DNA from: Uranotaenia lowii
Lineage: Eukaryota > Arthropoda > Insecta > Diptera > Culicidae
Length of the DNA stretch: 64,000 nt
Direction: 5' to 3'
Assembly (NCBI RefSeq): GCF_029784155.1
Contig: NC_073693.1
Span: forward strand, 142,908,853 to 142,972,852
Shown piece by piece: positions 53,002 through 64,000 of this stretch. The translations under genes were made by a program, and so were the position numbers. How positions within the stretch are numbered: the first letter of the stretch is position 1; each line of letters starts with the position of its first letter. Under the pieces are notes generated by a model, which ran no database searches, was not told the DNA's origin, and was given only the letters and a program-made list of their open reading frames with translations.

Positions 53002-54775
53002 TATTATGGAGGCTTTACTACTGGGGACGATGCCACCAGATAAAGCTGATAAAAATTCGCAAACATAAACAAAGCAACATCAATAGTGGTTGCATAATTT
53101 TGGATGACCCATTTTGTTATTTTCCCCCCATAAAAACAATAATTTAAAGCGACTTACGTGCTGTGTTGCTTCGTTGATCTCGTTGGCTTCGATGCATGCA
53201 GGTTGGCAGTGGCGAGTTGAATTTCATGTCCCTGTTTTCTCCGCCTCGAACCGTCGAACTGATTCCCGTGTGTTCCACTCCGACCTGATCGGAAATTCTC
53301 TTGGAACGGATGCTTGGAAGATGCATGAATGCACCTTGCCCCGGTGCACGCTTGAGGCGCACAGCAGGATCCGCACCACCCGCTATTCACTTGCTGCAAT
53401 CGGTCGACCAATGTGTTGCACTTTTCTGCGTGCTTCCGTTGAACTGTTGTTGAAATCGTTCCAATTTTCTGCTGGCGATGAGAACAGCGCGAAACGCTCT
53501 GTAAGTGCACTTCCGGCAGTCGATGAGGACAGAGCAGGTCGCCCTGTGGGTGCACTTTCGGCTGTCGATGAGGACAGAGCACTCTTTGCCTTCCTTTCCT
53601 GTTCCTTCTTCTCGCAGGATCCTCGCACAACTCCGACACACGACAAATAACCCAGCAATCAATGCCGAGCTTCGATTTCCGTAGCAGAACCACGTTTGTT
53701 CCTCGTGCACTAATGGTCATCAAGGCCAAAGGAACGCCGAGCCGATGGGGCCACACAGGCGCACTTCCGGGAAACCTTCCGGGAAACCAACAGTGCACTT
53801 TCCTTTTCCGCTGACCGCCGAGGATGCGGTGAAATCGGTACTTTCCGAACCAAGCTCTGATGTGGCAAGGTCCAAATAATATTCAGGAGCTGGCCAGTGT
53901 GTCGCTGCGAAAACGTTCCGAAGAAATGACAAACTTCCACAAAACGTGGCCTTTAGCACTCAAAGCCGTAACAAGAGGCTCAAACCGGACTTTCCGGAAC
54001 GGGCTTCAAACCTGCCTCAAATGGCGGTAAACTATTGGCCGATAAACGTAAGCCCGGAACAATATCTTCCGTAACAAAAAAAAGGTCGCTTTGACCCCTT
54101 TTCTTCGTGTTTGCTAATGGCTTGGCAAACAGGTCACACCGTAACCGGGTGCTGGCTCGGTGTTCCGGTGAGCGTTATCTGTGAAGGTTGACCTTGGGTA
54201 AGCAATCAGTGGATAGCGGTTTTTAATTCAATTTACCTTGCTTCCGGCTTCTTCTCACGCTCGAAGAGATCGCCTGCCCACGAGTTGCCTCCTAGCAGCT
54301 TTGTTCCTTTTCGGCGGCCGAATTGAGCACTTTCGAGTGCCAGTATTGCCGGGATCGTGCCGCTTGCTGATGGAGCAAAATCTGTTCAGTGGGGGCGGTG
54401 ATTAATTTCAATCACGGGGGGTTTTGTTTTTATAAATTTGGCTTACCTTCGGCGTAGCCGATCAGCGCGGAAGTTGCAGCCGTTTTTTCCACCACCACTT
54501 TTTTTTTTTACTCTTCTTCTCACGGAAGCAAGAACTTGACAGCACAAATGTTGCCAACTTTCAAGCGTCTATTTTTCTGTCCACGGATGCCAATTTTTCA
54601 CGTTCCGAATCCTTTTCTGATTTGTTTGTTTATCTTTGGCCAGGGGTGTGTGAATTCGTTCAAATCTTGATTGCACGCTTCTTATTGTTTATGGGGAAAT
54701 GGGTAAATTCTAAATAGTTTGCGACTTCGCTCGAATATCGTATCTGAATAATGACGAAAAATATTAAATGTAACA
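53002..54775 (-). repeat. TE3 5' LTR (right copy)
   Basis: 1774 bp, one base longer than the left copy because of a T run, with a few substitutions. Flanked on the outside by TAAT. Confidence 0.92.
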
Positions 54776-54798
54776 TAATATAATATAGTTTTACTTAC

Positions 54799-54850
54799 TT
54801 TTCGCGTTCTGTGTGTTTTTCTCAGCGTGATTCTTTTTTTTCGGAGCCAT
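54799..54850 (-). CDS. exon 1 of a small lysine-rich host gene
   Basis: The minus strand has ATG at 54850 and encodes 17 residues starting MAPKKKNHAEK before a strong donor, A|GTAAGT, at 54799/54798. Exon 2 is at 28742-28666. Between them lie 23 bp of intron with one TAAT, TE3, and 44 bp of intron ending TTACAG, so the original intron was 67 nt. The product would be 42 residues, very basic, without a signal peptide or membrane segment. I do not recognise it. Exon pairing rests on splice consensus, phase, intron length and composition. Confidence 0.55.
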
Positions 54851-55119
54851 TTTGAACACAGTTTTCAGTTCCGAACCTGGCGTGGGGTTGCCGACACAAA
54901 TTTTAACGAAGTGAAGTGAAAATTAGCAGATGCTGAACCCAAGAGCGAAAAAATGCATAAGCTCACAACTACATCTTAAAATAACAATATTAGTTATTAT
55001 CCGCAAGAGGTGAAATGATAACGACTTGTCTAACTCATACAATGTTGTCAATGTTGTTTTTTTTTTAATTTAATGTCTAATGCTAAGAAAATATAAGGAA
55101 ACTTTGTCGTACACTGTTA
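54851..55119. other. 5' flank of the small gene
   Basis: Probable 5' UTR and promoter of the small lysine-rich gene on the minus strand. No clear TATA element is seen. Confidence 0.35.
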
Positions 55120-56302
55120 GGGCAGAAACACAGTGCACGCGAGCGAGCGAGCGAGCGATTTTTGAATGAACCTGAAATGAATTTCGCGCGAACATTTTTC
55201 AGGATCGTTCACAGTGCACGCGACGAACGGGATGCGATTTACACTGAGAAAAAACTTTATGGATAGAAAAGAAAATAATATTTATGTAAATCAATTTATA
55301 GGGAATTGAAAGAATAATTTTTAGAGGTTATTTTTTGTTTAAATCATTATGAAATAATTCGTATGTGACATTCAATTAAAATTTTTAACAGCGTCATAAA
55401 ACCATTCAATTATTTTTATTGCCGAATCCACAAACCGGAGTTTTCATCGCTATCAGCGCCGGCGACTTTCACTGACGTCAAATCATGTTGACCCGACAAA
55501 TCCACGTCACGTGACTCGCAGAATAAGCACCAAAGATTTTATTTCAGAAGCACTTTAATGTAAGATAAATATGTTCTAGAGTCATATTTATTATTTAATT
55601 TTATCGTTGTCCTTGCTCATGTTACAGATTGAACAAGTAAAATTTACTTTTTTCTGGATATATGTAAACGTTCTATGCTCAGCAGTTGAGTGTTTTCTTT
55701 GGTTACAGATGTTAGGATGCTACAAATTTTTCTAGGAGTTTTCATTGTGAGTCCAAGCAACTGATTTTGATCTGGCAGCTGCGTTTCTTTTCCAGTCGAC
55801 ATATTTTGAACTGTATAATAATGATAATAGTAATTTAAGATGAAGGGAAATGATAAATAACCATTTTTGCTGCTAGTACTCCAAATATTTTTCAGCTAAT
55901 CTACTCTTATTTTAAAAATTTAAAACAATATCCATATATCAATTTCTCTAGGAGAAGTTATTTTATTTGTTCTTAAAGAAAAGAAGTATTGTTTTTCGAA
56001 GAAAATTATTTTTTATAAACCATCTTATTTATTTTGGCATCAAAACTTAACGTTCTTAAATTATTCAAGCAATTAAAAATGGAATGAAAAAAAATTGGAT
56101 CGTGCGAGACCTGATGACCACGCAATTTGTCATCGGAATCTCCAAAGGTTTCAAATAATTAGAGAAAAAAAAACGCGCGCCGGTATATGGAATATGCATC
56201 TTATGCAGCTTGGCGAAAAAAATAAATTCACAATGTTTAAATTTTCCTCCGAAGTCATGTGTTTTTTACAGCACAAATAGCATTCATCATTTCAAATTCA
56301 CC

Positions 56303-56498
56303 TACACGGCCTTGTGATATAGCTCAGTTGGCAAGTCTGTTGTCTCCTGAGCCGATGTCCGCGAGTTCGAGCCCAAGAGTAAACATCGAACACAGTTGTA
56401 CCGGATAAGTTTTTCAATAACGATCCGCCAACTGTAACGTTGATAAAGTCGCGAATGCCATAAAGATGGTAAAACGACTATAATCGAAACAAAAAAAA
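56303..56498 (+). mobile_element. tRNA-derived SINE with A-rich tail and 14-bp target duplication
   Basis: The direct repeat ATTTCAAATTCACC flanks it (56289-56302 and 56499-56512). The head has a Pol III A box, TAGCTCAGTTGG (56320-56331), and a B box, GTTCGAGCC (56365-56373). A body of about 110 bp ends in an A-rich tail. These are the hallmarks of a tRNA-related SINE of ~196 bp. I do not assign it to a named family. Confidence 0.88.
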
Positions 56499-57306
56499 AT
56501 TTCAAATTCACCGTGCCGCAGAATAATACGAATTTCTCTTCAGAATTTGCTGGTCACCATTTCGTCCATATACTGGACAAACGACAGGTATTTGCTGGAA
56601 AAACTTTGTCATAATTGAAATTGACCTCTGCTTCGAATTTATTTAAAAAGTTAGTCGAGGAAAATCGTTTTTTTTTTATTATTTAAAAATAACGCGATAT
56701 ATTTTCAAATAAAACTGCCAATAAATAATCTCAGTGCAGGTTCATATGAAGTTTGGGTGAACCAAAACAAAGTATTCACGCGACTGCTGCGACGGATAAT
56801 TTTCCGAATGGTATTTCGCGCGAGTAGTACGAATCGCGTCGCTTGCACTGTGAACGCCCGAATAGCAAAGACCATGGTATTAATATAAACGAACAATGAT
56901 TTTCAATTTAACAATCAACTTCATCGTGGAATCTAAATATTTATCAATGGTTTTTAATTCTGAAAGCACCATAATTTTTAAAGTCACTATGAAGTATATT
57001 GTTAATTCAAAATATTTCATAGTTGACGAAAATATCAAAAGCATGGTGTCACTGTAATTTTATTGTGAATTTAAATGTAACAGCGATATTCATGGTTACA
57101 TCATAATCCAAACCAAAATCAACATTAGTAAATTTTTGCTCTTTTTACCTATTTTAATTTTTTCGTGTAGAGAAAAATTTTCATCAACGGACGCCATTTT
57201 CTCGGTCGATTTTTGGTGTTTTATTTTCGCGCGATTGCAAGCAGCTTATCCCGACAAGTTTTTACTTGTGCTGCATAATAAGTAGTCGAGATTGAACCGG
57301 AAGACG

Positions 57307-57493
57307 ATGGCACAAACGCTGGTAATGATGGTAAGTGATTTTGGTAACCATATTAAACAAAAAAACTAATTGAAAATTGCTTCTTTTCAGAATCTAAGGA
57401 TAGAAAATTTTTACCGTTGGCTTCGGGGTTTCAGACGTGGCCCTCTTAATGTGGCTGACTGGGACCGGACATAAGTCCGGAGCACAAACCAAG
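57307..57493 (+). pseudogene. spliced-looking small ORF inside the Harbinger-like element
   Basis: ATG at 57307 opens an exon of eight codons ending at a GTAAGT donor (57331). A 60-nt intron ends cttcttttcag (57390). Exon 2 continues with NLRIENFYRWLRGFRRGPLN and stops at TAA 57473-57475. Another frame immediately after reads LMLSYIRCWDYKMW, suggesting a frameshifted gene copy. The parental gene is not recognised. It may be host sequence captured by the transposon. Confidence 0.35.
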
Positions 57494-58156
57494 CTTATGC
57501 TCTCGTACATCCGGTGCTGGGACTATAAGATGTGGTGAATGATTGCACAGGATGCGGACCGCCTTGCCGCCGACAATCAAGAAAGATGAAAAAAAAGTTT
57601 GCGTGTATCAGTGTTTTTTAAATCCTTTCTTAAAATAAATGACTTCAAAGTAAGTAATAAGTTTTAAATTTTAATAAAATTAATGTACAAAATGATGACA
57701 ACCAAAAACAAATAAAAAAATCCCCCCATAAGCAAAGATTTTTATTTCAGTGGGTAAACAATGTAAATCGTCGTATTTTCATGGTTTTACTTTGAAAAAC
57801 TGGAAGCTGTTATAACCATGAACTTTATATTTTTTGGCTTCCGAATGTATGGAAAATCGCAATTTTTTTCATGGTCACGCTGCATAACAATACCCCTTTT
57901 TCATGGTTATTTTCGTCAAAACTATGAAATGTATGGTCGAAAACTATGAATTCCAACGTGCATTCACGGTATTGAGGACGATGATAATCATTGTGTAAAC
58001 CATTTAAATTGCGGTCTGTGAATATGGAACTCATGGTTTTTTCACGGTGCAATTCTATTCGGGCGGTCTCACAGTTTTCAACGTGTTCAAATGAGGCGCG
58101 ATTCTTCGCGCGAATCGCTCGCTCGCTCGCTCGCGTGCACTGTGTTTCTGCCCTTA

Positions 58157-58835
58157 GAGTCCTGGATAAGGTCCAGAGACAATATTCAAAGGTTGCAAAT
58201 TTTTATTCTCTTATTATACTATACTTACTAAATCATATATCATATTGTCACTGTCACTGATACGATCCTGTCATAATTTATTGAGGTAATAAAATTTTGA
58301 ACATGTATAATGAAATGATACTTGGAAGATATTTCATACTGGTACTGCTACCAATATATTAAGTTAATAGTTAGTACTATATCCCCAACTGTTTTTAATT
58401 ATGCGGGTACTATGTGAATAAATAGGAAGTGAAATTTGTTCTATGTTGTGAAATACGATAAAATGTTAAATAAAATATAAAATTTATCGATCCTCTGTAT
58501 TTTATTTCATAATCTCATGATGGTATGTTTTAAAAATAATAATTATTTTCCTATAGCAGCAATTTTTCGCTTTTGTGCTTTTCTTTTCCCTCAAAATTGC
58601 TCATTATTCTAAACAAATTCCTTTTTAGTATTCTAATATAGTTCGAGTTGAACAACAAACTTTCTAATCTGAAATTTTTCGGACAGCTTGTATACGGGAA
58701 AGAATTGCTGTTGAGATATGGCCAAAATGATGGATTCATTACAATTTGCCTTGAGTATATAAACCGCCTTTTCGAATTCTCAACGAAGCTGATAAAGAAA
58801 ATTACATCTGAAAACACTGCGCCAGTGCGTTAGTA
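58157..58835. other. intergenic / left part of a GTGTTCAAC-MITE relative
   Basis: AT-rich. The stretch just before 58835 (gcgccagtgcgttag) matches the 11052-11820 element near 11690, so the right part of this interval is a diverged copy of that family. No gene is supported. Confidence 0.4.
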
Positions 58836-59908
58836 CACGCAGAAAAATATATTTTAAAAATAATAAGATTTCGGCCAAAAATAATAAAAATTTTGGTTGG
58901 GAAAATGCACAAATATATTTTTGATAACACTGACAAAAAATATCGATTCGATTTAAACTTATCGTTTGATTGAAACAAAAATACACCTTTTTCAAAAATG
59001 AATCGAAATTTCTGTCAAAACAATAAAATAGAATTGATTTGAGAACTACAAAAATTTTATTTTTGGAAAAATGTTTCATTAGGGGGTTCAAAATGAGAAA
59101 ACTTTGTGCTGGAACTATTTTGTTTTTGCTTTAAATTTAAAAATATGTTGGTCTGAGGAATTTTCGGATTTATTAATACAATCTAAAAAAAAACATTTAT
59201 GATATATTTTCTTTATTCGCATATTTCTTTAAACACTAATGGAACATTAAAACAATTACCATTCCGGAATTCCGGCCGGCATTGGAGACTGCTTCCGTTT
59301 TTTCTTGATGCAGGATAAAGAGCCCGACTCGCACTTTTAATCACTTTCTGCTTCCGGATGCTGCAGTAATCGACCATCTCCGACTGCTGCATAACTGTTG
59401 CATGACTGGAGTAGGCACGATGGCAAGCTTCGTCTTGGCCGGAATGATGCCCTACCGGCCCTTGATGTTCTTTTTCGGGTCCTTACCGTCTTCAGGATGG
59501 GTGGCACCTGCACCGTGTCTAATTTGTTCATTAGAACGAGGCACTGAGGACCCGGGCTTACGTCCATCCTATTCCGGCCTTATAGCACTGTACGGGCAGC
59601 AGTGTTACTGTGACGGTGACCTCTTGTGACTGTTGTTGTTCGGACGATGCTGAAAACTCATTAATTTTTTTTCTTTTTTCGACTGATCGTTTTTTAGTTA
59701 CATGTTCATCGCATAAAACCAATATTGGTTTCAAACTAAACCAAAATTTGAATGCATGTAATAAAAAATGAGTGTGTAAAAATAACAAAATTCTTCGATT
59801 ATTTATATTCCAAATTTTTGTGAAAGCTGTTCAAAAATCTGCTTTTAAAATACAAAATAAAATAACAAAACGTTTTGTTGAAACTATACCCCATTCTTTT
59901 TCTGCGTG
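58836..59908. mobile_element. 1073-bp TIR element, TIR CACGCAGAAAAA, TA target duplication
   Basis: The ends CACGCAGAAAAA and TTTTTCTGCGTG are flanked by TA (58834-58835 and 59909-59910). The empty site is visible at about 11699-11700 in the related MITE (gcgttagTATTAGTG). A GC-richer interior block at 59260-59650 resembles a captured gene fragment, but no product can be named. Confidence 0.8.
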
Positions 59909-59910
59909 TA

Positions 59911-60030
59911 TTAGTGAATGGCTGTTCAATCAACAGCCTAATAGAAATCGATCGAAGTCAATTGGAAAAACAGCTGATCAACTGTCAATCCATTTCAATT
60001 GATTTCGATTGGGTTTCGTTGAACACACCT
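59911..60030. mobile_element. right end of a GTGTTCAAC-family MITE
   Basis: Matches 11701-11820, ending GTTGAACACACCT. Together with sequence left of 58835 it forms one copy split by the 58836-59908 element. Confidence 0.7.
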
Positions 60031-60063
60031 CTTACCACCAGCTGCACGCTGGTTTAACGCCTT

Positions 60064-61535
60064 CCCGAATACGAAAATATTGTTACATAACGGTTCCTGT
60101 AGTAGTTATAAAACGATTAGAGACAGCGTAAAAAAACGTTTAGAAAATGATATCTGAAACAATAAAAAACATTGCACTTATCTTGAATTCCAAAACGACG
60201 GTCTGTTGAATATGGCGTTAAGTTATGTTACTGTTTAAAACTATTAAAACCTATATATGGAGACACTGTTCTAGGAACAGTTAGGGTATGGTTTATAAAA
60301 CGCTTATGAATAACGTTTTCAGCGCATTGAACTGTTTCTAGAATGAACATGTGTAGGCATATTTTAAACGATTTATCATACCGTTAACCGAACTGTTACG
60401 GAAATAGGTATACGAACCGTTTGAATTAAGATTACTGTATTTTCGATGGCCTCATATAACATAAACATTGAAAAAAACTATAAGATTCTATCGTAAAACT
60501 GCTAAGAGACGATAACCTCAAAGCTTTTTTCTACCCTCACCCACACATAGATGAAAATATTTTGGGGATTTTCGGATTTTCATTATTTTATAAATTCAAT
60601 CTTTCAACTCATCTTCATTGAAATTTTATTAGATACTTACACAGGGGTGAAAAGCGAAACTGTACACCAAAATTTTCCGTAGCTCCAGGGCTACGGCATG
60701 CAGGGAAGCCACCGAAAGTCTGGTGAACGGTTTAGCCGGCGGACCAGGACCCTGGAAATAACCTAATCGAGTGCGCCGTTCTCACGCAACATAACGTTGC
60801 TGCTGTACGGAAACCGCTGCCTTATTTGTGGGAGATGAAATTCAGGCGCTAGAATAGAAATAAAATTATTTATTAGAAGGTGCATTTAGTTTTTTTTTTT
60901 AAATTGAGCAATAAGAAGAACAAAACACAAATTTTCACCTACCTGAAAAGCGCACGAATTTCAGTAAGCAGAAAATCCAATTCCCGGTGTTGTATCATGC
61001 TGCCGCAACTGAATAAGCCCTGCTCGGAACGGGTGGGCATCACAACACCGGGAGTCCCGAAACCGAATCCAGTAAATAACCGTAAAGATAAGTTTTAAAA
61101 ACAAAACGCGACGAGCTTCCAAATTTTCGGCGCAAGAAATAAACAACCGGACAAAAACGACCAGGGATGCCAAATGCACTGAACTTAAACAATTTAGAAA
61201 ATGTTAAACATTTAAGTCAACTAAATTAAATGTTGTTTCGTCGTAAATTATAATAAATTCATTCATCATTCATTAGCAAAACTATTACACAAAATCGATG
61301 ATTTTATGTCACCTGATTGCATGTTTTCTAGCCTAAATTAAAAAATAACCATAGTTCTCGTATTCGTCTTAAAAAACGATTGCTGGCGAAAACAGTAGTA
61401 ATTGTTGTTTTTACACCATCGAAACTTTAAGCTCTACCCCTAAAGCGGGCCACTGACTACACAACATTTGTACAAATGCGATGTAATTCGATGAAATTTT
61501 GTCGCTGTGAACACGATTTGCGTCGTGTATGGCAC
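60064..61535. repeat. 1.47-kb tandem duplication, unit 1
   Basis: This 1472-bp unit begins CCCGAATACGAAAATATTG and ends GTCGTGTATGGCAC. It is followed directly by a second unit with only a few differences (for example taccgtt/tatcgtt and a T-run length change). There are no flanking TIRs or target duplications, so it looks like unequal exchange or replication slippage. Short ORFs inside have no recognisable domain. Confidence 0.9.
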
Positions 61536-63006
61536 CCCGAATACGAAAATATTGTTACATAACGGTTCCTGTAGTAGTTATAAAACGATTAGAGACAGCG
61601 TAAAAAAACGTTTAGAAAATGATATCTGAAACAATAAAAAACATTGCACTTATCTTGAATTCCAAAACGACGGTCTGTTGAATATGGCGTTAAGTTATGT
61701 TACTGTTTAAAACTATTAAAACCTATATATGGAGACACTGTTCTAGGAACAGTTAGGGTATGGTTTATAAAACGCTTATGAATAACGTTTTCAGCGCATT
61801 GAACTGTTTCTAGAATGAACATGTGTAGGCATATTTTAAACGATTTATCATATCGTTAACCGAACTGTTACGGAAATAGGTATACGAACCGTTTGAATTA
61901 AGATTACTGTATTTTCGATGGCCTCATATAACATAAACATTGAAAAAAACTATAAGATTCTATCGTAAAACTGCTAAGAGACGATAACCTCAAAGCTTTT
62001 TTCTACCCTCACCCACACATAGATGAAAATATTTTGGGGATTTTCGGATTTTCATTATTTTATAAATTCAATCTTTCAACTCATCTTCATTGAAATTTTA
62101 TTAGATACTTACACAGGGGTGAAAAGCGAAACTGTACACCAAAATTTTCCGTAGCTCCAGGGCTACGGCATGCAGGGAAGCCACCGAAAGTCTGGTGAAC
62201 GGTTTAGCCGGCGGACCAGGACCCTGGAAATAACCTAATCGAGTGCGCCGTTCTCACGCAACATAACGTTGCTGCTGTACGGAAACCGCTGCCTTATTTG
62301 TGGGAGATGAAATTCAGGCGCTAGAATAGAAATAAAATTATTTATTAGAAGGTGCATTTAGTTTTTTTTTTAAATTGAGCAATAAGAAGAACAAAACACA
62401 AATTTTCACCTACCTGAAAAGCGCACGAATTTCAGTAAGCAGAAAATCCAATTCCCGGTGTTGTATCATGCTGCCGCAACTGAATAAGCCCTGCTCGGAA
62501 CGGGTGGGCATCACAACACCGGGAGTCCCGAAACCGAATCCAGTAAATAACCGTAAAGATAAGTTTTAAAAACAAAACGCGACGAGCTTCCAAATTTTCG
62601 GCGCAAGAAATAAACAACCGGACAAAAACGACCAGGGATGCCAAATGCACTGAACTTAAACAATTTAGAAAATGTTAAACATTTAAGTCAACTAAATTAA
62701 ATGTTGTTTCGTCGTAAATTATAATAAATTCATTCATCATTCATTAGCAAAACTATTACACAAAATCGATGATTTTATGTCACCTGATTGCATGTTTTCT
62801 AGCCTAAATTAAAAAATAACCATAGTTCTCGTATTCGTCTTAAAAAACGATTGCTGGCGAAAACAGTAGTAATTGTTGTTTTTACACCATCGAAACTTTA
62901 AGCTCTACCCCTAAAGCGGGCCACTGACTACACAACATTTGTACAAATGCGATGTAATTCGATGAAATTTTGTCGCTGTGAACACGATTTGCGTCGTGTA
63001 TGGCAC
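61536..63006. repeat. 1.47-kb tandem duplication, unit 2
   Basis: Second unit, 1471 bp. After it the sequence continues into single-copy DNA (TGCTTGAATGACC). The unit includes a conserved minus-strand segment with an ATG and a CAG|GTAGGT donor, but the putative splice leads straight to a stop. Confidence 0.9.
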
Positions 63007-63882
63007 TGCTTGAATGACCGCGCAAACGGTTTGAATAAAATCGTTCGGGATCGAAATATGTTGTACAAACGACTCTCTGTGGCATGGTGTATGGTGCTGC
63101 TTGTACAAAATATAAGCCATTTATTCAGCCCCAGCAGGGTTACCTTCCAATATGATTCCTTTTGACTCGTTGTTTTATTTACATATGATATACTAAATAA
63201 AATGTGGAATAATGTGGATTATGTAGAGAATGGCATTTACTGCAATTGATGTTTCATGGAATGTACCGCATAAGGCTTTTTAACAAGCATGTAACAAATT
63301 TTAATTAAGTCCATTAATTCGCAAAGAAACTTTCATATTATAATTATCTTGAATAATGTCATTAAAGCGTTTGTTTAAAGCATTTTGTAAATCAAGTGCG
63401 GAACCTCTTTTAGTGTGATGTAATATGTAGCATCCAAGTTCAATCATTGTCATTGAAACTACTCTTGAGCAGTATCAGAATATAAAAATAAAACTGTTTT
63501 CATCAATCTGTACTAATTTTGTGTACAAAACCATCTGGCTGCATGTAGGCGATGAAGAAAAAAGAAACTTCTTTTTTTTCTAATATAGATCTATTCTAAA
63601 CAGTTGTAAAAGTATATGAAAAAAAATTAAAGATTTAATAAATGTGTACTGATTTCTTGCAAAATCATCTGGCATCTTTGATTCGCATTTCAGCCATTTT
63701 TGACGTGGGTTTGACAGAAGACATGGACGCTATGGGTAACGGTTCGGTATAATTTTGACGATTCAAGAAAATTTTAAGTTAATCGTGCATACCATTCGTT
63801 CACCTTTCCAAATACCATCACTTTTCCACACAAACGTTCATTTTTCGTTTTTAATGTTGTCGAAGTAAAGTTTAATATTACA
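63007..63882. other. intergenic, no supported feature
   Basis: AT-rich DNA without convincing genes, TIR pairs or RNA genes. Confidence 0.45.
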
Positions 63883-64000
63883 CACGCTCATATTTTTATA
63901 ACCAAAAATGACTTTTATTGAAACATTTTCTGGGATTTCTAGAAGAACTCCAATATTTGTTATTTTTCAATCAAAATGAATGTTTGAATTTCAACCGTTT
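63883..64000. mobile_element. left end of a CACGCTC-type TIR element, cut by the window edge
   Basis: The sequence CACGCTCATATTTTTATAAC followed by CAAAAATGAC resembles the start of the 12400-13700 element (CACGCTCATTTT..TTAACC). Its partner end lies beyond the window, so this is a tentative call. Confidence 0.45.

Larger units (their letters stand above)
28791..54775 (-). mobile_element. TE3: Ty3/gypsy LTR retrotransposon, interrupted by TE2 and a MITE
   Basis: Two 1.77-kb LTRs are flanked by the 4-bp duplication TAAT (28787-28790 and 54776-54779). Gag is intact. Pol is broken twice, by a MITE (48980-50048) and by the complete retrotransposon TE2 (34719-48453); the flanking pol frames line up across both insertions once one target duplication is removed. 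The two LTRs differ at only a few positions (for example ccgttcc/cctttcc at 29383/53594 and gggggc/ggatgc near 29613/53824), so the insertion is young. It lies inside a 67-nt intron of a small host gene. Confidence 0.93.
55120..58153. mobile_element. 3.0-kb PIF/Harbinger-like TIR element, TTA target duplication
   Basis: The left end GGGCAGAAACACAGTGCACG continues into four GCGA units. The right end is its inverse. TTA flanks both sides (55117-55119 and 58154-58156). GGG starts and TTA targets are typical of PIF/Harbinger. The interior is composite: it holds a SINE (56303-56498), a spliced-looking small ORF (57307-57493) and other AT-rich repeats. No transposase is detected. Confidence 0.82.

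Noticed and set aside
56303..56400. A tRNA gene
   Set aside because: It has A and B boxes but no cloverleaf, and is followed by a body, an A-rich tail and flanking target duplications, so it is a SINE head.
60849..61040. Small spliced gene in each tandem unit
   Set aside because: A donor and acceptor are present, but the spliced frame stops two codons after the junction and no product is recognisable.

Overview
The window is eukaryotic and looks like a dipteran insect, most likely a culicine mosquito. The reasons are AT-rich intergenic DNA, introns of about 55-95 bp with GTAAG/TTNCAG borders, a clear ArfGAP1 orthologue, and dense nested transposable elements: Ty3/gypsy LTR retrotransposons primed by tRNA-Lys, many MITEs and a tRNA-derived SINE. 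The species call is inference.

Host genes are few. (1) A terminal coding exon on + (563-1238) with a 3' UTR and a poly(A) signal near 1911. (2) A complete six-exon ArfGAP1 gene on - (10349 to 8318). (3) A small two-exon lysine-rich gene on - whose exon 1 (54850-54799) and exon 2 (28742-28666) are separated by a 26-kb retrotransposon; removing the element and one target duplication leaves a 67-nt intron.

Three Ty3/gypsy elements, all coding on the minus strand, dominate the middle. TE1 (13750-25943) has two 1533-bp LTRs, intact gag and pol, a 4-bp CCCC target duplication, and sits inside a MITE. TE3 (28791-54775) has 1.77-kb LTRs and TAAT duplications. TE2 (34719-48453) has 788-bp LTRs and ATAG duplications, and is nested in the TE3 pol gene. 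A MITE (48980-50048) also splits TE3 pol, a piggyBac-like MITE (35429-36343) splits the left LTR of TE2, and two near-identical 1752-bp TIR elements carrying a decayed ZAD-like gene fragment lie in the TE2 3' region. Insertion depth reaches four levels: host intron, TE3, TE2, piggyBac-like MITE.

The flanks (3-7 kb, 10.9-13.7 kb, 26-28 kb, 55-63 kb) are mosaics of MITEs. Many of their target duplications can be read directly because related copies in the same window supply the empty site.

The most striking observation is at the TE2 primer-binding site. Where TE1 and TE3 have 11-12 nt complementary to tRNA-Lys(CUU), TE2 carries the complete 73-nt tRNA plus CCA. The one departure from the tRNA consensus that I recognise is T instead of the near-invariant A at position 58, the residue normally methylated to m1A. 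This looks like a DNA fossil of reverse transcription through the whole primer tRNA, with a misincorporation at m1A58.
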